64,000 nucleotides of DNA from Xylona heveae TC161 (GCF_001619985.1 NW_017264194.1:1421511-1485510); one strand, 5' to 3'; positions 21,675 through 33,916 are shown, counted from the stretch's first letter. Program-made: numbers and translations. Notes: generated by a model not told the origin, from the letters alone.

Positions 21675-23794
21675 CTAATCATCAAAACCGTCAAACTCCT
21701 CGTCTTCAATATTATTCTTTTGTTTAACCTCCTTCAATAGAGCCTGGAGCTCTTCCTGTTTCTCACGTTCCGCGGGTGTCATCTTGGCCGAACGCTCTGC
21801 ATCGCGTCTCGTCTTCTTCTTCTCGCGACGTTCCTCGCGTCGTTCTTTGAGTTCCGTTTTATTGCTCCAGGCCTGGTTCTTCTTGTTCTTCTTGTTCTGG
21901 TGTTGTTGTTTGTCTTGAGGAGCAGTATCTCTATCTCCTCTCGTTGCTTGTGTTTCCTTGAACTGTTGCAGCTCCTTCTTTCGGACCTTTTCGTGCTGCT
22001 TGTCCTTGTACGCAAAGTTTTCAAAATCGAGCTGCAGGCCGAGGAAGCGATCCCCTTGCCAGCCTCGTAGCTCAGGCATCTTGGGAAGGCGGAGGAGACC
22101 CCATGCGTCGGCGAGGTCGCGCCAGTCGAGGTCCGCCACGCGGAAAATGCTGCTGGCTTGGTGCTTGGTGTACGCGCGGACCCAGCTGACAAAGGCGCGC
22201 TGGGCCTTGTCGTGCAGGCCACGGTCGGTAAGGACTAGTTTGCGGAGAGTGGCAGTCGCGGTTTTGGCGTCCTCGTCAGAAGTAGATATCGTGGGGTGTT
22301 CTAATGGAGTAACGGGTGTTTTGCGCACGTCTAGGAAGGGTACGTAGTCTTCTTCGCGGCCAGGGTGGAGGAAGACGACGCTGAGACCGCGTCGACCTGC
22401 GCGGCCGGCTCGTCCGCATCGGTGCAGGAAGGCCTTGGGATCGCCTGGTGGGTCGAGCTGCACGACAAGGTCGACTTGAGGGATGTCGAGACCTCGCGCG
22501 GCGACGTCGGTTGTGAGGAGGACGGTCGGTGCGATAGAGTTGACGAAGCGAGTGAAGTTCTTTTGTCGGACGTTCGGTGCGTGCTTTCCGTGAAGAGGTA
22601 CGAGGTCGATTTTTTGCAGGTTGACGGTTGGGAGAAGCGCAGGAAGAAGGTGCTGGAGGTAGTCCACGCCCGCACAGGTGGAAACGTAGACAATGGTCTT
22701 TTGTGGTGTCGGGTCCATAGAACCAAGAAGTTGGCTCAGGGCGGGGATTTTATGGCTGGCTGGGGTAGTGAGATATGTCATTTGAAGACTGTGGAGGATG
22801 ACTGGCGTTAGCATACACGCTCTGTTAGACCCTGGGGCTGGTTGCATCTTACCTTGCTGGAGTTCTCCTGTCCTCTGCGCCCGAAGGTCCTCTAACCTTT
22901 ACTGCAATCCTCACGGGATTACGCAAACCCACTCTAACAATCTGGTCTACCGCCTCGCTGACACTAGCACTGAACAGCCCAGTTCGCCTTTGTTTCGGAA
23001 GTCGGGATAGGATCTTCTGCAAGTCTTCCTTAAAGCCCATATCGAGTAATCTATCTGCTTCATCGAGGACCAAGACTTCGAATGATGATTGCGGGCAGTG
23101 AACATGTGGAGAGGAAAGAAGTTCGAGCAGGCGACCAGGTGTCGAAATGATCAGGTTTGGTGAGTTCTTGAGAAACGAGCTGAGATCTTGCGCAGGCGTA
23201 GTGGTTCCACCAAGAATGAGCTGCGGCACAACTTTCAAATCGGATGATTTTGATGAATTAGGCTTCGCATCTGGCATATCCGTGTCTTCACTCGGAGGGT
23301 TCAGGGCAGCAGCAGACGGCCCATGGAAAGACAATAGAGAAAGCAGGACAGTGTAGATTTGAGTAGCAAGCTCTCTGTTGCAAAGTCAGAAATCGACAGA
23401 CAGAAGTACAGTATGCGTAGATCCATACCTTGTCGGAGATATTATAATTGCGCCAATGTGATGTCTTCGGATGGGCTCTTCAAGGCGAAGCAATCGTTCG
23501 ACAATGGGTATCAGGAAGGCAAGCGTTTTACCGCTACCGGTTACAGCCTATGTGGAGCTCCATTAGATTTGATACAGAAAGTCCTTGGACTTGGAAGCTA
23601 ACCTCGACAACGACATCTTTATAGCCCATGAAAAGCGGTATCGTAGACGCTTGGACTGGAGTCATGCGACTGAAGCCCATGCTGGAGACCGCGTCCAGGG
23701 CCCATTCAGAAAGCGCAGGTGTAAGACCGTCCCATGCTCTCGAGCTGCCTGACGACGGCGGCTTGGCCGCTCCTTTGGTCTCTGTGGGAGCCAT
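21675..23794 (-). CDS. spb4: ATP-dependent rRNA helicase Spb4 (DEAD-box)
   Basis: Nucleolar DEAD-box RNA helicase needed for 60S subunit and 25S rRNA maturation; 648 residues. Exons 23603-23794, 23429-23547, 22853-23374 and 21675-22788; introns are 54-64 bp. Motifs in order: Q motif ([13 protein letters not shown]), I (AVTGSGKT), Ia (SPTREL, split by intron 2), Ib ([11 protein letters not shown]), II ([10 protein letters not shown]), III as SAS, IV (TIVYVSTC), V ([15 protein letters not shown]), VI ([10 protein letters not shown]). The Spb4-specific C-terminal extension follows ([32 protein letters not shown]), then a long Lys/Arg/Glu tail ending in an acidic cluster. The ATG at 23794 matches the family start; the frame is open 44 codons further up. 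Confidence 0.94.
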
Positions 23795-25157
23795 TGCGAG
23801 ATATCTTCTCACAGGTGCAGCTGTTCTCTTGTATTTGATTTGTCGCTGCAAATTAATCTTTTGGTCTCGACAATTCTGGGGAATTTGCTGGCCGTGATTT
23901 TCCTTATCGTTATCAGCACGTGACACGATGCCGCCATTCTTCTCACGTGATCACCTGGACTACGTTCTTGAGATCCTGCATGTCAATTGAAGCAACAGTC
24001 TAAAGTTCTATAATTTTTCTGGCTGTTTATTCGATTATAAGAATAGTACTAAACTAGTATTAGAATGTGGTCGCGGACAGTCATGAATTTGTCACATTGA
24101 TTATCTTCGAGTATATTCTCAGTTTATATTGGACAATTGGGTGCCGATATTGGAAAAAGACAAAAATCAAAATAAAACAAATAAAACAAAATGGATAAGA
24201 GTGAAGAGACCACCGGCCGTTCCAGGCCATTGATATACCAATATGCTACATTTCGATTGATTAAGATTAGGAGTAAATAACTTGATTTGCCATGGTCGCC
24301 TTCACCGCCCAGAGATATCGTAGCCCAAGGCTCTGGGAGGTTTCGGATCATGTGCGACCGCCGACCGGAAGCGAAGACGCTGAACGAAGAAAAGACAGGA
24401 CGATCGGAAAAGAAGAGAAGCTTCTTAGCTCATGAAATGATACATTTTGTGCGTATACCGTCAAAGGGTAAGAAAGCGAGAGAATGATTATCAATAACCA
24501 TTCGCCATAGGGCACGGAATTTAGTAATTGAATTATACCTGGTCGAGTTTAGCCAGCAGAGAGAGGGGACCCGTAATAAAAATTACTTGAGAGGAAGCCT
24601 ATTGGGCCAGAGGAGAGATTGGCTCATTCATGGTAAATCTCACCGCCGACGGGAGCGGGAAGCGATAGCAATCGAAAAAGAATAAGACACGAGGACAACT
24701 CTATTCACCGCATTTCAACGCTGCTGTCTAATTCCCTTTCCCCTTCGCTATCTTCCTTCCCTTTTCCCTCCACTCCACGCTCAGCAGTGGAGAATCAGAT
24801 TATATACATATTGAGAACCCGGCAACAGCCACTGATCTCATTTGAGATCTTATCGTCTATCTCGGAGGAATACCTGTACTTACTCCGTACAAGCAAAAGA
24901 ACGTCACATCGGAACTTGGTTGTGCCCGATCCCGAAAAGAAAAACAGGCTCCCCGAAACACTCGACCAACTTTTTCCGATTATTACCATTTTTTGGGGTG
25001 TCCACACATAGCACTGTCTTGTATAGCCAGCAGTCATACTATATTATATTGCAATTGCACATCTCCATTTGCCAGATTTGTGCTCTCTGCATCGGGTTTT
25101 CCCTCTGCGACCACATACTTGCACGATACAGTAATCTAATCTGCCTCACCTCGCCGA
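23795..25157. other. Divergent intergenic region
   Basis: Long (1.36 kb) divergent promoter region between spb4 and the Dgk1 gene. It has a CACGTGA E-box-like hexamer context near 23918 and 23944. Small frames in it lack coding character. Confidence 0.4.
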
Positions 25158-26416
25158 ATGTCTACTCACATGCAAATCCCGGGCACTCCCCGGGTCATCT
25201 CTCCGTCGCCCGATCCAACTGACGGTCAAGACGGCAAGGAGTATTTCGGACCCGTGACTCGTTCGGCGACGCGCGCCGCTTCGAAATCGCCGCAAAAGAA
25301 GTCTGCGTCTGCAATCGATGAGGCAGACGAGAGCTCAGACTCGAGTCTCGAGAAACGGGCCAGGACACGAAGCAGAAGTCCAGTTCTCGAGGGAAGACGG
25401 CGAAGGATGAGTGGATTGACAACAAAAACGACTCAAAACGGCAGTGCATCGAAACCTAGCAAGAAGACTGCCACAAAAGACACCTCGGATCCTCAACTAC
25501 AAGATGGAAAGCCACAATCCAACGGTCACTTGTCGCCAATAAGCGCCAGCATGAGCAGCTATTGGCGTGACTTTAGCCGCAGCCCAAGCCCCCTTGGGCT
25601 CATTCCTGTTCACAGACATTTCCGATCATTTGTAGGTGCCTAACAGAGCATGCTGTTATGAAAAGATTTATTGACTTGTCATAGATCCATCGTCACGAAG
25701 TTCCTCGCAAAGTCCTCCATGTCTCGATTGGTTTCTTCACGCTCTATCTCTATACCAAGGGCGTGCAAACATCAACTATTACTCCATGCCTCCTTTCGGC
25801 GCTCATCCCCATAGCGTCTATTGATATCCTACGCCACAAGTCTCCGTCGTTTAACCGACTCTACATTCGCGTGCTCGGCGCGTTGATGCGAGAATCCGAG
25901 GTCGATGGCTACAATGGAGTCATCTGGTATCTCCTCGGTGCATGGATTGTGCTGGGCTGGTTCCCCAAGGACATTGGTGTCATGGGCGTGCTACTGCTCA
26001 GCTGGTGCGATACCGCTGCTAGTACCTTTGGTCGTTTATACGGCCGCTACACCATCCGCATTCGCCATGGCAAAAGCCTTGCCGGTACTCTTGCTGCACT
26101 GGCAGTGGGAGTTGTCACCGCCGCCGCTTTCTGGGGCTGGCTAGTACCCCGTATTGGCACATTCCCCGAGAACCCACCCAACCCATTCATGTTCACAGGA
26201 ACACTGTCTCTTCCTGAGCCAGTGCGAGAGTTACTCGGATGGGGCCCGGAGCGTGGAGTTATTGGAGGCAGTCTCGCACTAGGCATCATGAGTCTATGGT
26301 CCGGCATCGTAGCTTCGGCAAGTGAAGTAGTCGACCTCTGGGGCTGGGACGACAACCTGACCATTCCTATTCTAAGCGGTCTCGGTCTCTGGGGCTTCCT
26401 CAAGATCTTTGGCTGA
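25158..26416 (+). CDS. dgk1: CTP-dependent diacylglycerol kinase (Dgk1-like)
   Basis: ER/nuclear-membrane enzyme that makes phosphatidate from diacylglycerol with CTP, opposing the Pah1 phosphatase; 401 residues. Exons 25158-25631 and 25685-26416, with a 53-bp intron. The N-terminal 150 residues are disordered, rich in Ser, Lys and Arg. The catalytic part starts at HRHEVPRKVLHVSIGF, the CTP-transferase signature shared with Dgk1, Sec59 and phosphatidate cytidylyltransferases. Several membrane segments follow, with LLLSWCDTAASTFGRLYGR (Asp- and Arg-bearing loop), RHGKSLAGTLA and the C-terminal ASASEVVDLWGWDDNLTIP, all conserved in the family. The yeast-type N-terminal extension and loop order favour Dgk1 over dolichol kinase. 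Confidence 0.9.
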
Positions 26417-28672
26417 ATTATTGGACTACGCTCGCTTTCCTGCTTCAATGCTGATCTTCTCGGCCGACATGCCTCGTGCATGCATTAGACACTAGTATAA
26501 CTCTAGTGAGAGTGTTATCTCTTATACCCCCTTCCATAGCCCCTTTATACCTCTTCTCATCCTCTTCACCTCTACCGGTACCGTCTTCTTCACCGTTTCT
26601 CTATTCTTTTCAGCGCATCTTACCCCTTAACAATCATCTATATACGCACTCGCCATATTCCCGTCTGCATGACCATGATTTTCTCTCTTCTCCCTCTTTC
26701 CTTTCCTTTCCTTCCTCTTTCTCCTCCCTTTCTAATTGTCCCCCTTTACTCATCATCGCGGCATTTCTTCCAGGCGTTTCCTCACGGCTCAACTTCAGCC
26801 TTCCTCTTCTTTCTTCCTATCTTCTCTTCTTTTTTTTGTTCTCTCCGCCTCCTTTCTTCCCATCCTCCGCAAGCCTCGACGTTCATGCCGTCTGCTTATA
26901 TCCTTTCGCTCTTAATCTTTTCCACTTCTCTCTTCAGCGCCATATTCAATTAAGGGTTTATGGTTAATATGAGCGGAGAGCGACGAAGCTTGCCCTAATG
27001 CCATGTATGTATATACCAGTACTTTATTATTGATAGATAGATATCTTCTCAATACCAGCTTATGTTTCATATCAATCCTTATTCTTCCTCCTTCCTCCTT
27101 GATCATTCGTCCTTGATTCTTCATCTTTCATCTTTCATACTCCATCCTTGAGTCTTGATCCTTGAACCCGTCACCACTTTAGACAAAAACCTCGTACAGT
27201 CCAAGTTTTCATCTAGTAAGGTTACTCCACTTCCTGATTTAGTGTTGCTTATACTCGATCATACATGGCGCACAAGCACCTAGGCACGTATAAAGAGCAG
27301 AGAGCAGCCGGCAGGTGTAAAATGGCATGTACGTGTTGCGGCGTAGGTAGAGCCGCTCCTTCCGTATATGTAACTGCACCGAGGCCACCACACACCACAT
27401 TGATTGGCCCGGTCACGGGTCACAGGTCAGCTGATTTGAAGTATGAGGATACTCTACACGGGCAGAGTGTGCTGTGCTGTCGTTCTTTATAGAAAGTAGT
27501 ACCATTGGAGTTGGTTATGCATGGGGAATACTGTTAGGGAGGGTAGTGATATGGTGATATGTCTTGGTGATCTAAAACAATATTTTTAATATATTTTTAT
27601 TTTTTCGTTCAAACAAATATCCCAGAAAAATACATGATAAAGGAAAACAATGAAACCAATTAGGGGGGGGGGGAAAGGATAAGAAAAACGAAACATGAAA
27701 TTAAGAAATAAAAAAAAAGATACGAAAAAGGAAACGTGAAAATAAATCAAGATGGAAATAAGAATTAATATACGAGCATAACATTATGGGTATACAGTAC
27801 CGCTTCCTTTCACGTCCACGGTATATAGCTTTAAATATCTTGAAGTCCAATGTCACATTTGTAAGCTCTTGAAGAGGCAAGTGGGGCATAATACTACGAA
27901 GGCGTCGGAGAGGTTGGGAGGCTGGTTAATCGTAGAGTGCCCTAAAAGTCTTACGGACAGTCTCAGTACGAACAAAAGGGCGAGAAACGGTACAAAAGTC
28001 AAAGACGTAATCAACTCAATTAGCAGACACAACAGGAGCGCATGCAAAGTGATCCCATGTTTTCGATTCGAGCCAGGTTAAGGCTACTAACTCATTTCAC
28101 AAGCTACAACTGCAGAGCTGGGCAACGGTTAAGTACATCCCTCGCTGTGACACAGGGCTTTCCCCCGGCAAAGAAGCACATCTCAAATCGCAATCGCCAT
28201 GTTCCGCACCAAGTTTCTCAAGAGCTCTCGCATTCATAGACACGAGTAGTAAAAATACCACTCTTGCTGAATGCCGTGCTTGCCTCGAATATGGAAAATC
28301 CAAGACAAGTGGGACATAGAGAATGAATGGCAGCTTAAGAAAAACTAGATAACAAAACAGACAGTTGTGGTGAGAGACGATACTTCCATTTAACCGGATT
28401 TCTTTCCCTCGTGAGCGCCATCAACTTTCTCTCCACACAATGTAGGAATCAAAAAACCGTCAGATATAATTGCTTTTGTTTATGGAAAATAACAAAAAAG
28501 AGGCGAAACGAGGACAACCTTTTTGTCTTCGGGCGGGAATATTGCTGAATCAATGGGCAGACGAGTCGAGAATGACGTTGGGACGATCGGGCCTAGATAA
28601 AAGACACGGAAAAAGTCTGATTGAAGATTGTCTCCTTTATTCTCCTTTTTCGTTTGCTCTTAATGCAATAAT
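26417..28672. other. Long convergent intergenic region
   Basis: 2.2 kb between the 3' ends of dgk1 and rps0. 26520-26960 is C/T-rich and gives an artefactual Ser/Pro/Phe-rich open frame. A G homopolymer lies at about 27663-27673 and short CATCTTT-type direct repeats around 27110-27170. No gene or RNA could be supported. Confidence 0.4.
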
Positions 28673-29709
28673 CTACCACGAAGTGTTCTCCTTGGGAGCC
28701 TCTCCAGCCCAACCCTCGTTGCCAGTCTGGACGGGGGCGGAGCCAGCAGCCCAGTCGGTACCGTCAGCCTCCCAGCTGGAGCTGGCAGGGGCACCGGCAG
28801 TAGCAGCGGGAGCAGCGAAGGCACCACCGGGGGCAGCACCGCTAACCTCCCACTCAGCATTACCAGTGAAGCCCTGCTCAACGGCCTGAGCACCAACGTC
28901 CTCAGCACCAGGAAGCTTAGCCTCCTCGACGGCAGAGCTGTCCTTGTTCTCCTCGGCCTCAGGATCGCGGTAGAAGTAAAGATCGGTCATGACGTCCCAC
29001 TCGGTCTCACGGGTAGCGAGAGTGCCACGGAGACGGAGGACCTCACGGGCAAGCAACCACCAGACCAGACCAATGGCGTGGCGGCCCTTGTTGTTGGTGG
29101 GGATGGCAACATCGACGAACTCGGTGGGGGAGTCGGAGTCGCAGAGAGCGATAACGGGGATGTTGACATAGCTGGCCTCCTTGATGGCCTGAGCATCGGT
29201 GCGGGGGTCGGTGACGATGATCAGACGGGGCTCCTTGAAGGAGCGGGTGATGTAGTTGGTGAAGCTACCGGGGGTGAAACGGCCCGCAATAGCGACAGCA
29301 CCGGTGTGAGAGGCGAACTTGAGGACGGCACGCTGACCATAGGGACGAGCGGAGATGACACAGATGTCGGCCGGGTTGTCAATGGCGGCGATGATACGGG
29401 CGGCCAGGACAATCTTCTCCCTATACAGTGCGCAACCCAAGTCAGAAATTTTCTGATCCAGCGCTGGGGCAGACACAAATTTGGCTGTGTTTGAGAACAA
29501 AAATATCCATCTCTCTGTAATTTCTTTTATGAAACGTACCAGGTCTTTCCAACGTTGATCACGTTGATACCATCGGGCCGGGTCTTCCAGAGGTAGGGCT
29601 CCATGTGCACCTGCAGGTTCTTGGAACCGAGGTGGCACTGGGCCGCGAGGAGCTTCTCAATGTCCTCAGAGGTGGCATTGAACATCGGGGGAAGGTTGGA
29701 AGGGGCCAT
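28673..29709 (-). CDS. rps0: 40S ribosomal protein S0 (uS2)
   Basis: Cytosolic small-subunit ribosomal protein uS2 (the RPSA/laminin-receptor family); 305 residues. Exons 29540-29709 and 28673-29420, with a 119-bp intron cutting the Trp codon of NVGKTW. The body is a textbook match: [124 protein letters not shown] and [16 protein letters not shown]. The acidic, Ala/Gly-rich tail ends with EW/DW repeats typical of fungal S0. Codon use is strongly biased to C-ending codons compared with neighbours, as expected for a highly expressed gene. Confidence 0.97.
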
Positions 29710-30089
29710 TTTGGCAGTTTGTGATATCTGCGTCTCGTCGATATCAAACGTTGGCCGTCACCGGGTTGCTGCAAGCTCGTCTGGGAAATTTCGCGAGGTT
29801 GAATGGTCTTTGGTGGTATCGTGGGATAGGGTTCAGGGCTGGTAAGCGACCGCTCAATTTGTACGAGTACGAAGTAACTTACACGGCAGAACACTGCGAA
29901 CCCTTTCACAACTACACTATACTCAAAGAAGATTAGAGCAATTGAGGCTCTGCGAAGTTTAGCGCCAAGACTTTCCGTTCGGACAACCTCCGCTGCAAAT
30001 CCGATGATTGCAAGGCGTATGAGTGCATCTGCCTACTTTCAAAAGGCATCATCCAGAGTGGCCGAACCGTATTGATTTGGTCGTTCATC
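29710..30089. promoter_or_regulatory. Shared divergent promoter, rps0 and mitochondrial uS15m
   Basis: 380-bp gap between the start codons of a cytosolic and a mitochondrial ribosomal protein gene transcribed in opposite directions. It must hold both promoters. No individual site is claimed. Confidence 0.55.
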
Positions 30090-31147
30090 ATGCCTCCCCG
30101 AATACACCTTCCGTTTCAATTTCGATCAATTTCCGGTATATCTATCTATGATCATCTTTAATAACCCAATGACCGGTTTCTTTTGCTAACTGGGCTCTTT
30201 GAGCAGTCCCTTCAACATCTTCAGGTCCCGCAGTGCCCGCGGGTCTAGAGCGATGCTTTTCAACCTCCCTTAACCTGAATGCGCCGGGGCAGCAGAAGCG
30301 CAAGCACCGAGACCCTTATGCATTGGCTCAAGCACGCCAGAGAAAGGCTGCCAATCTAGCGCGCCAGGAGGTTCTCAAGAAGGAGAGAGCAGCATCACTT
30401 GGCGATCCCGTCCGGGGCTTAACGACCAGATTTGTCCAATCTTTCGATCATACTGTTCCAGGGCCCATTCAACCAACCTTCCAATCGACTTCGCGCAATA
30501 AGCAAGAGCCATCCGTTAAGGAGTCAATGAGGGGAGCTGATGACAAAACTCATCTCAACCACTTTGTCTCTCCTGACCAGCTCGATAAGGCCCTAAAATA
30601 TTCACACCTGCTGACGCAGCCTGTGATATCGACCGATGCATCAGTTTCAGACCCCGTTCGGGATGAAGAAAAGGCACGCGAGCACAAGCACTGGCATGCA
30701 AATGCTGAAACTGCTATCTCACGCATTGTCAGCTTAGCGAATGGAAGCAGCAAAGACCGCCTTCGAGTGAATATTCAAAGATGTGTCGACATGTTTGGTC
30801 GCCACAATACAGACAGAATACTGGCTCCCAAACCCGCCGTCAACTTCAGGACAGGTCTCTCGCTTCCTCCGCTTCAAGAGAAGACTCCACGCGCCGGACC
30901 AGACACTGGCTCCTCTGAAGTTCAGATTGCGATCCTCACCGCCAAAATAAGGGCGCTCGCAAACCATCTTACGACCATCGGCCGGCCGGACAAGGTCAAC
31001 AAGCGCAATCTGCGGCTCCTTGTGCACAAGCGACAGAAGCTTCTCAAGTACTTGCGACGCAAGGAACGCGGTGGAGAACGGTGGCAGAATATTGTACACG
31101 AGCTCGGGCTCACCGATGGAACGTGGAAGGGTGAGATCAGTCTATGA
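30090..31147 (+). CDS. Mitochondrial 37S ribosomal protein uS15m (MRPS28-like)
   Basis: Mitochondrial small-subunit protein of the S15 family; 328 residues. Exons 30090-30135 and 30207-31147, with a 71-bp intron. The first exon begins MPPRIHLPFQFRSIS, an arginine-bearing, acid-free presequence. The S15 domain is at the C-terminal end: DTGSSEVQIAILTAKIRALA, NHLTTIGRPDKVNKRNLRLL, HKRQKLLKYLRRKERGGERW. The long N-terminal extension before it (about 200 residues) is usual for fungal mitochondrial S15, and contains the basic block REHKHWHANAETAI. Confidence 0.92.
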
Positions 31148-31717
31148 GAGAGCGGTAGAGTAAAACTTTCTGGAACAAAACATCGTCACATGTACTACTA
31201 TTTTCCTTCTGGATAGAGCTAATTTAGCATTCGCACTTGAGAGTACGTACTTTTATCTCCAAGTTGTCTGAGAAGCTACTTCAAACATGTTCCTTTTTTC
31301 CCTCACACGTTGATCTAGCTTCCGCTCGAACCAATCAACTTGCGTAAATTGTCGCTTCAACGTTATCCAACGTGGTGATCCTGCTAGCACGTTCGCCTCA
31401 GTTGTCCTTGGTCCCATCAGTTCCCCAGGGCTGTTCATGTCCGGGGGATTTCCTCAAAGGGACTAGACTCGCTCAAACACATCGAGGCGAGTGCGGGAGC
31501 GACTGATCCTTGAAAGTAGTCTAAACCCTTATAGGAAACAAGTTATCCTTCGCTTAAATTTCGTGTCCGTCCCCAGGTGGTTCTTTCCTTTTGCTCACCA
31601 TCAAACTTGGCTATCGCGAACTCTCTGTCGGTGATCTTGACGCATCATTCTACCTACTTAAATCGCAATTCACGCGCTTGTAAACTTCACTTCTGCTATC
31701 AATCTCAAATTTTCTAA
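31148..31717. other. Intergenic
   Basis: Upstream region of the orphan repeat gene. No coding frame or repeat noted. Confidence 0.4.
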
Positions 31718-33247
31718 ATGAGCACAATGCGTCTGCGCTCGTCCAAGAACACCTCCCCCCTGAAGTGCCTCCCGACGCCGAGGCGGGCTCCTCGCAAGAA
31801 GAAGCCCAAGCCTGCGGCGTTGGGAGGCACTTCAACTCCCCCCCCAACACCGCCACCACAATCACCAGCAGCAGCAGCAGCAGCAGCACCCCCACCACCC
31901 CCACCACCGAAAACGCCCTCGCCTTCCCCCCAGAAGGCGCCTTCGTCCGGGACGCCCTCCAGCTCCTGGACGGGGCGCCTCTGGGGACTCCTTAGCTGTG
32001 AGTAGTCTCGATCTCTCATTGTTTTCATCGATTTAATTAACACCTTACTCTAATAGCCGTCTCGCCCATTGCTCGAAAGCGACCCGCCGAGGAAGTGGCG
32101 CCCTCGGCGGGCGCAAAGCGAAGAAGACTCTCGCCGCCCCCTGCCCCGCCTGGTAAGGGTTTCTCTTCTTATTCAATTTTGATCGCACTGACGAGATTTA
32201 TTCAGCCGAGGAATTAACGCCCTCGGCAGGGCAGAACCGATGGCATCTCCCCCCTCCCCCAGGTAAATAACATTTGCCTTCCTTTTAAATTTAGTCACAC
32301 TGACGAAAATGATGCCAGCCGCCTCGCCGTCTCCTTCCCCCTCTCCGAGGAAGCGACGGCTGGAGGTGACTGAAGAAACTGAAGAAATCTCCCCAAAGCG
32401 GAGACATCTTCAGTCACCTCCAGCCGAAGCTCCCTCTGAGGCAGCCTCGGCGCCAATTTTCGTCCAGCCCAACAAGCATTCAAAAGGCACATATCACTGC
32501 GATTTCTCGTCTTCCGACGAAGAAGACGAGGAAGACGAGACGGAGCAGGCACCCCTCTACGAGAATGAGAGGGAAGAGTCACCACGACCAATTGTGACGA
32601 AGTATTCAAAGGGAACCTACCATTGCGATTGGTCCGATTCCGGGTCAGACTTGTCGGATGAAGAAGAAACAACACCGGTCGCGGTTCGGGAAGCAGTGAA
32701 TAAGGCTCGGCTCCGAGCAGAGCGCTTCAAACCAAAGGTCCCAAGTGGCCTCAGAACTTTGACTCGCTACTCAACATCAACCGTCGCATCAGACATCTCT
32801 CCAGATAGGAAGGAGCCGCCACAAATATCAAATGTCGCGCTAGGCATCTCTCCCAATAAGGAGCCACCACAAACACCATCTTTCGCGTTCGACATCTCTC
32901 CCACTAAGAATCAACCACAACCCACATTACCTGTCGCGTTCGACATCTCTCCCACTAAGAATCAACCACAACCCACATTACCTGTCGCGTTCGACATCTC
33001 TCCCACTAAGAATCAACCACTACAAACACCATCCGTCTTATTAGACATCTCGCCCAATCGCAAAGAGCCATCGCCACTGCCGACGCCAATACTTGACCCG
33101 AGTGCTCCTTTTGAAATTCCTGATCCAAATTGGATGGCGCATAGGTTCGGAGCAGACGTGGTTGACTATATTATGGATAACTGGGACGCGATCGGTATGC
33201 CTCAATTATGCGAACAAGAGCGAGCTTACCTTGTTCTGCCTGAATAG
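31718..33247 (+). CDS. Orphan disordered protein with DISP repeats and duplicated exons
   Basis: I know no family for this gene. Exons 31718-31997, 32057-32152, 32206-32262 and 32319-33247 join in frame, all introns in phase 1, to give 453 residues. Order: basic N-terminus (MRLRSSKNTSPLKCLP), Ala/Pro-rich tract, three related modules rich in PAEE...PSAG and KRRR/RKRR (possible nuclear signals), two copies of an S-K-G-T-Y-H-C-D-[FW]-S motif each followed by an acidic Ser/Asp/Glu patch, then six 15-18-residue repeats built on DISP. The end is a short folded-looking segment, IPDPNWMAHRFGADVVDYIM. No signal peptide or membrane segment. Introns have good donors, so it looks expressed. Function unknown; a nuclear, phosphorylated role is a guess. 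Confidence 0.7.
32787..33095 (+). repeat. In-frame DISP repeat array
   Basis: Six tandem units of 15-18 codons, each with (D/G)ISP followed by (N/T/D)(K/R). The central units (about 32887-32937, 32938-32988 and the start of the next) are nearly identical with a 51-bp period, so the array has expanded recently. Outer units have drifted. Confidence 0.85.
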
Positions 33248-33800
33248 TATAGATTACCACTGTGGTTGGTTTGGGTGACCGGAGTGTCTCCTATTGAGTT
33301 GACTCGAGCCCACTGTCCTCTTCGGAGTTGACTCTGGGCTCTGAGACCTCTTCAGTCGAGCTCCCAGAACATACCCAACTGACCTGTGGAACGATATGAT
33401 TAGAATCCTCTTTTTGTTTTCCTTTCGTATTTTGGCGATTTTGTCTTTTTCTTTGTCTTTTGCCTTCCTCCTCCCTTTTGGTAGAAGAGTACCCGGGAGT
33501 AGAGTGTCGCTAGCTTACCTTGTTTTGCCTGAATAGCATAGATTACGATTGTGGCTGGTAAGGGTGACCGGGGTGTCTCCTGTTGAGGCGACTCGAGCCC
33601 GCTGTCCTCTTCGGAGTTGACTATGGGCTCGAAGACCTCTTCAGTCGAGCTCCCGGAACATCCCCATACCGACCCGTGGAACGATACGATTAGGATTTTC
33701 CTTTTATTTCTTTTTTGTCTTTTGTCTTTTGGCGTTTTTGTCTTTTCCTGTTCCCTCCCTTTTGGTAGAGGGATATCTGGGAGTAGAGTATCGCTAGCTA
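33223..33800 (+). repeat. 289-bp tandem duplication at the orphan gene's 3' end
   Basis: Two head-to-tail units: 33223-33511 and 33512-about 33800. Each begins with the gene's last codons (AYLVLPE and stop) and continues through 3' sequence including CCTCCCTTTTGGTAGA near its end. The two differ by scattered substitutions and small length changes. The stop is retained in both units. The sequence after unit 2 starts the motif again (TAGCTAC) before breaking off. Confidence 0.85.
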
Positions 33801-33916
33801 CTTCCCAAGCAAGCTTCATTCTGTCGTGCAAATATTGCACTCGAAATTATATTAATTGTATTTCAATTATCACAGCTCAAAGGGAAGTAGGCAGATATAC
33901 AAATATAGATACCTTC

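Noticed and set aside
26476-26967. 163-codon plus-strand open frame, Ser/Pro/Phe-rich
   Set aside because: It is produced by a C/T-rich tract after dgk1. It has no domain-like patterning or splice structure, so it is probably 3' untranslated or spacer sequence.
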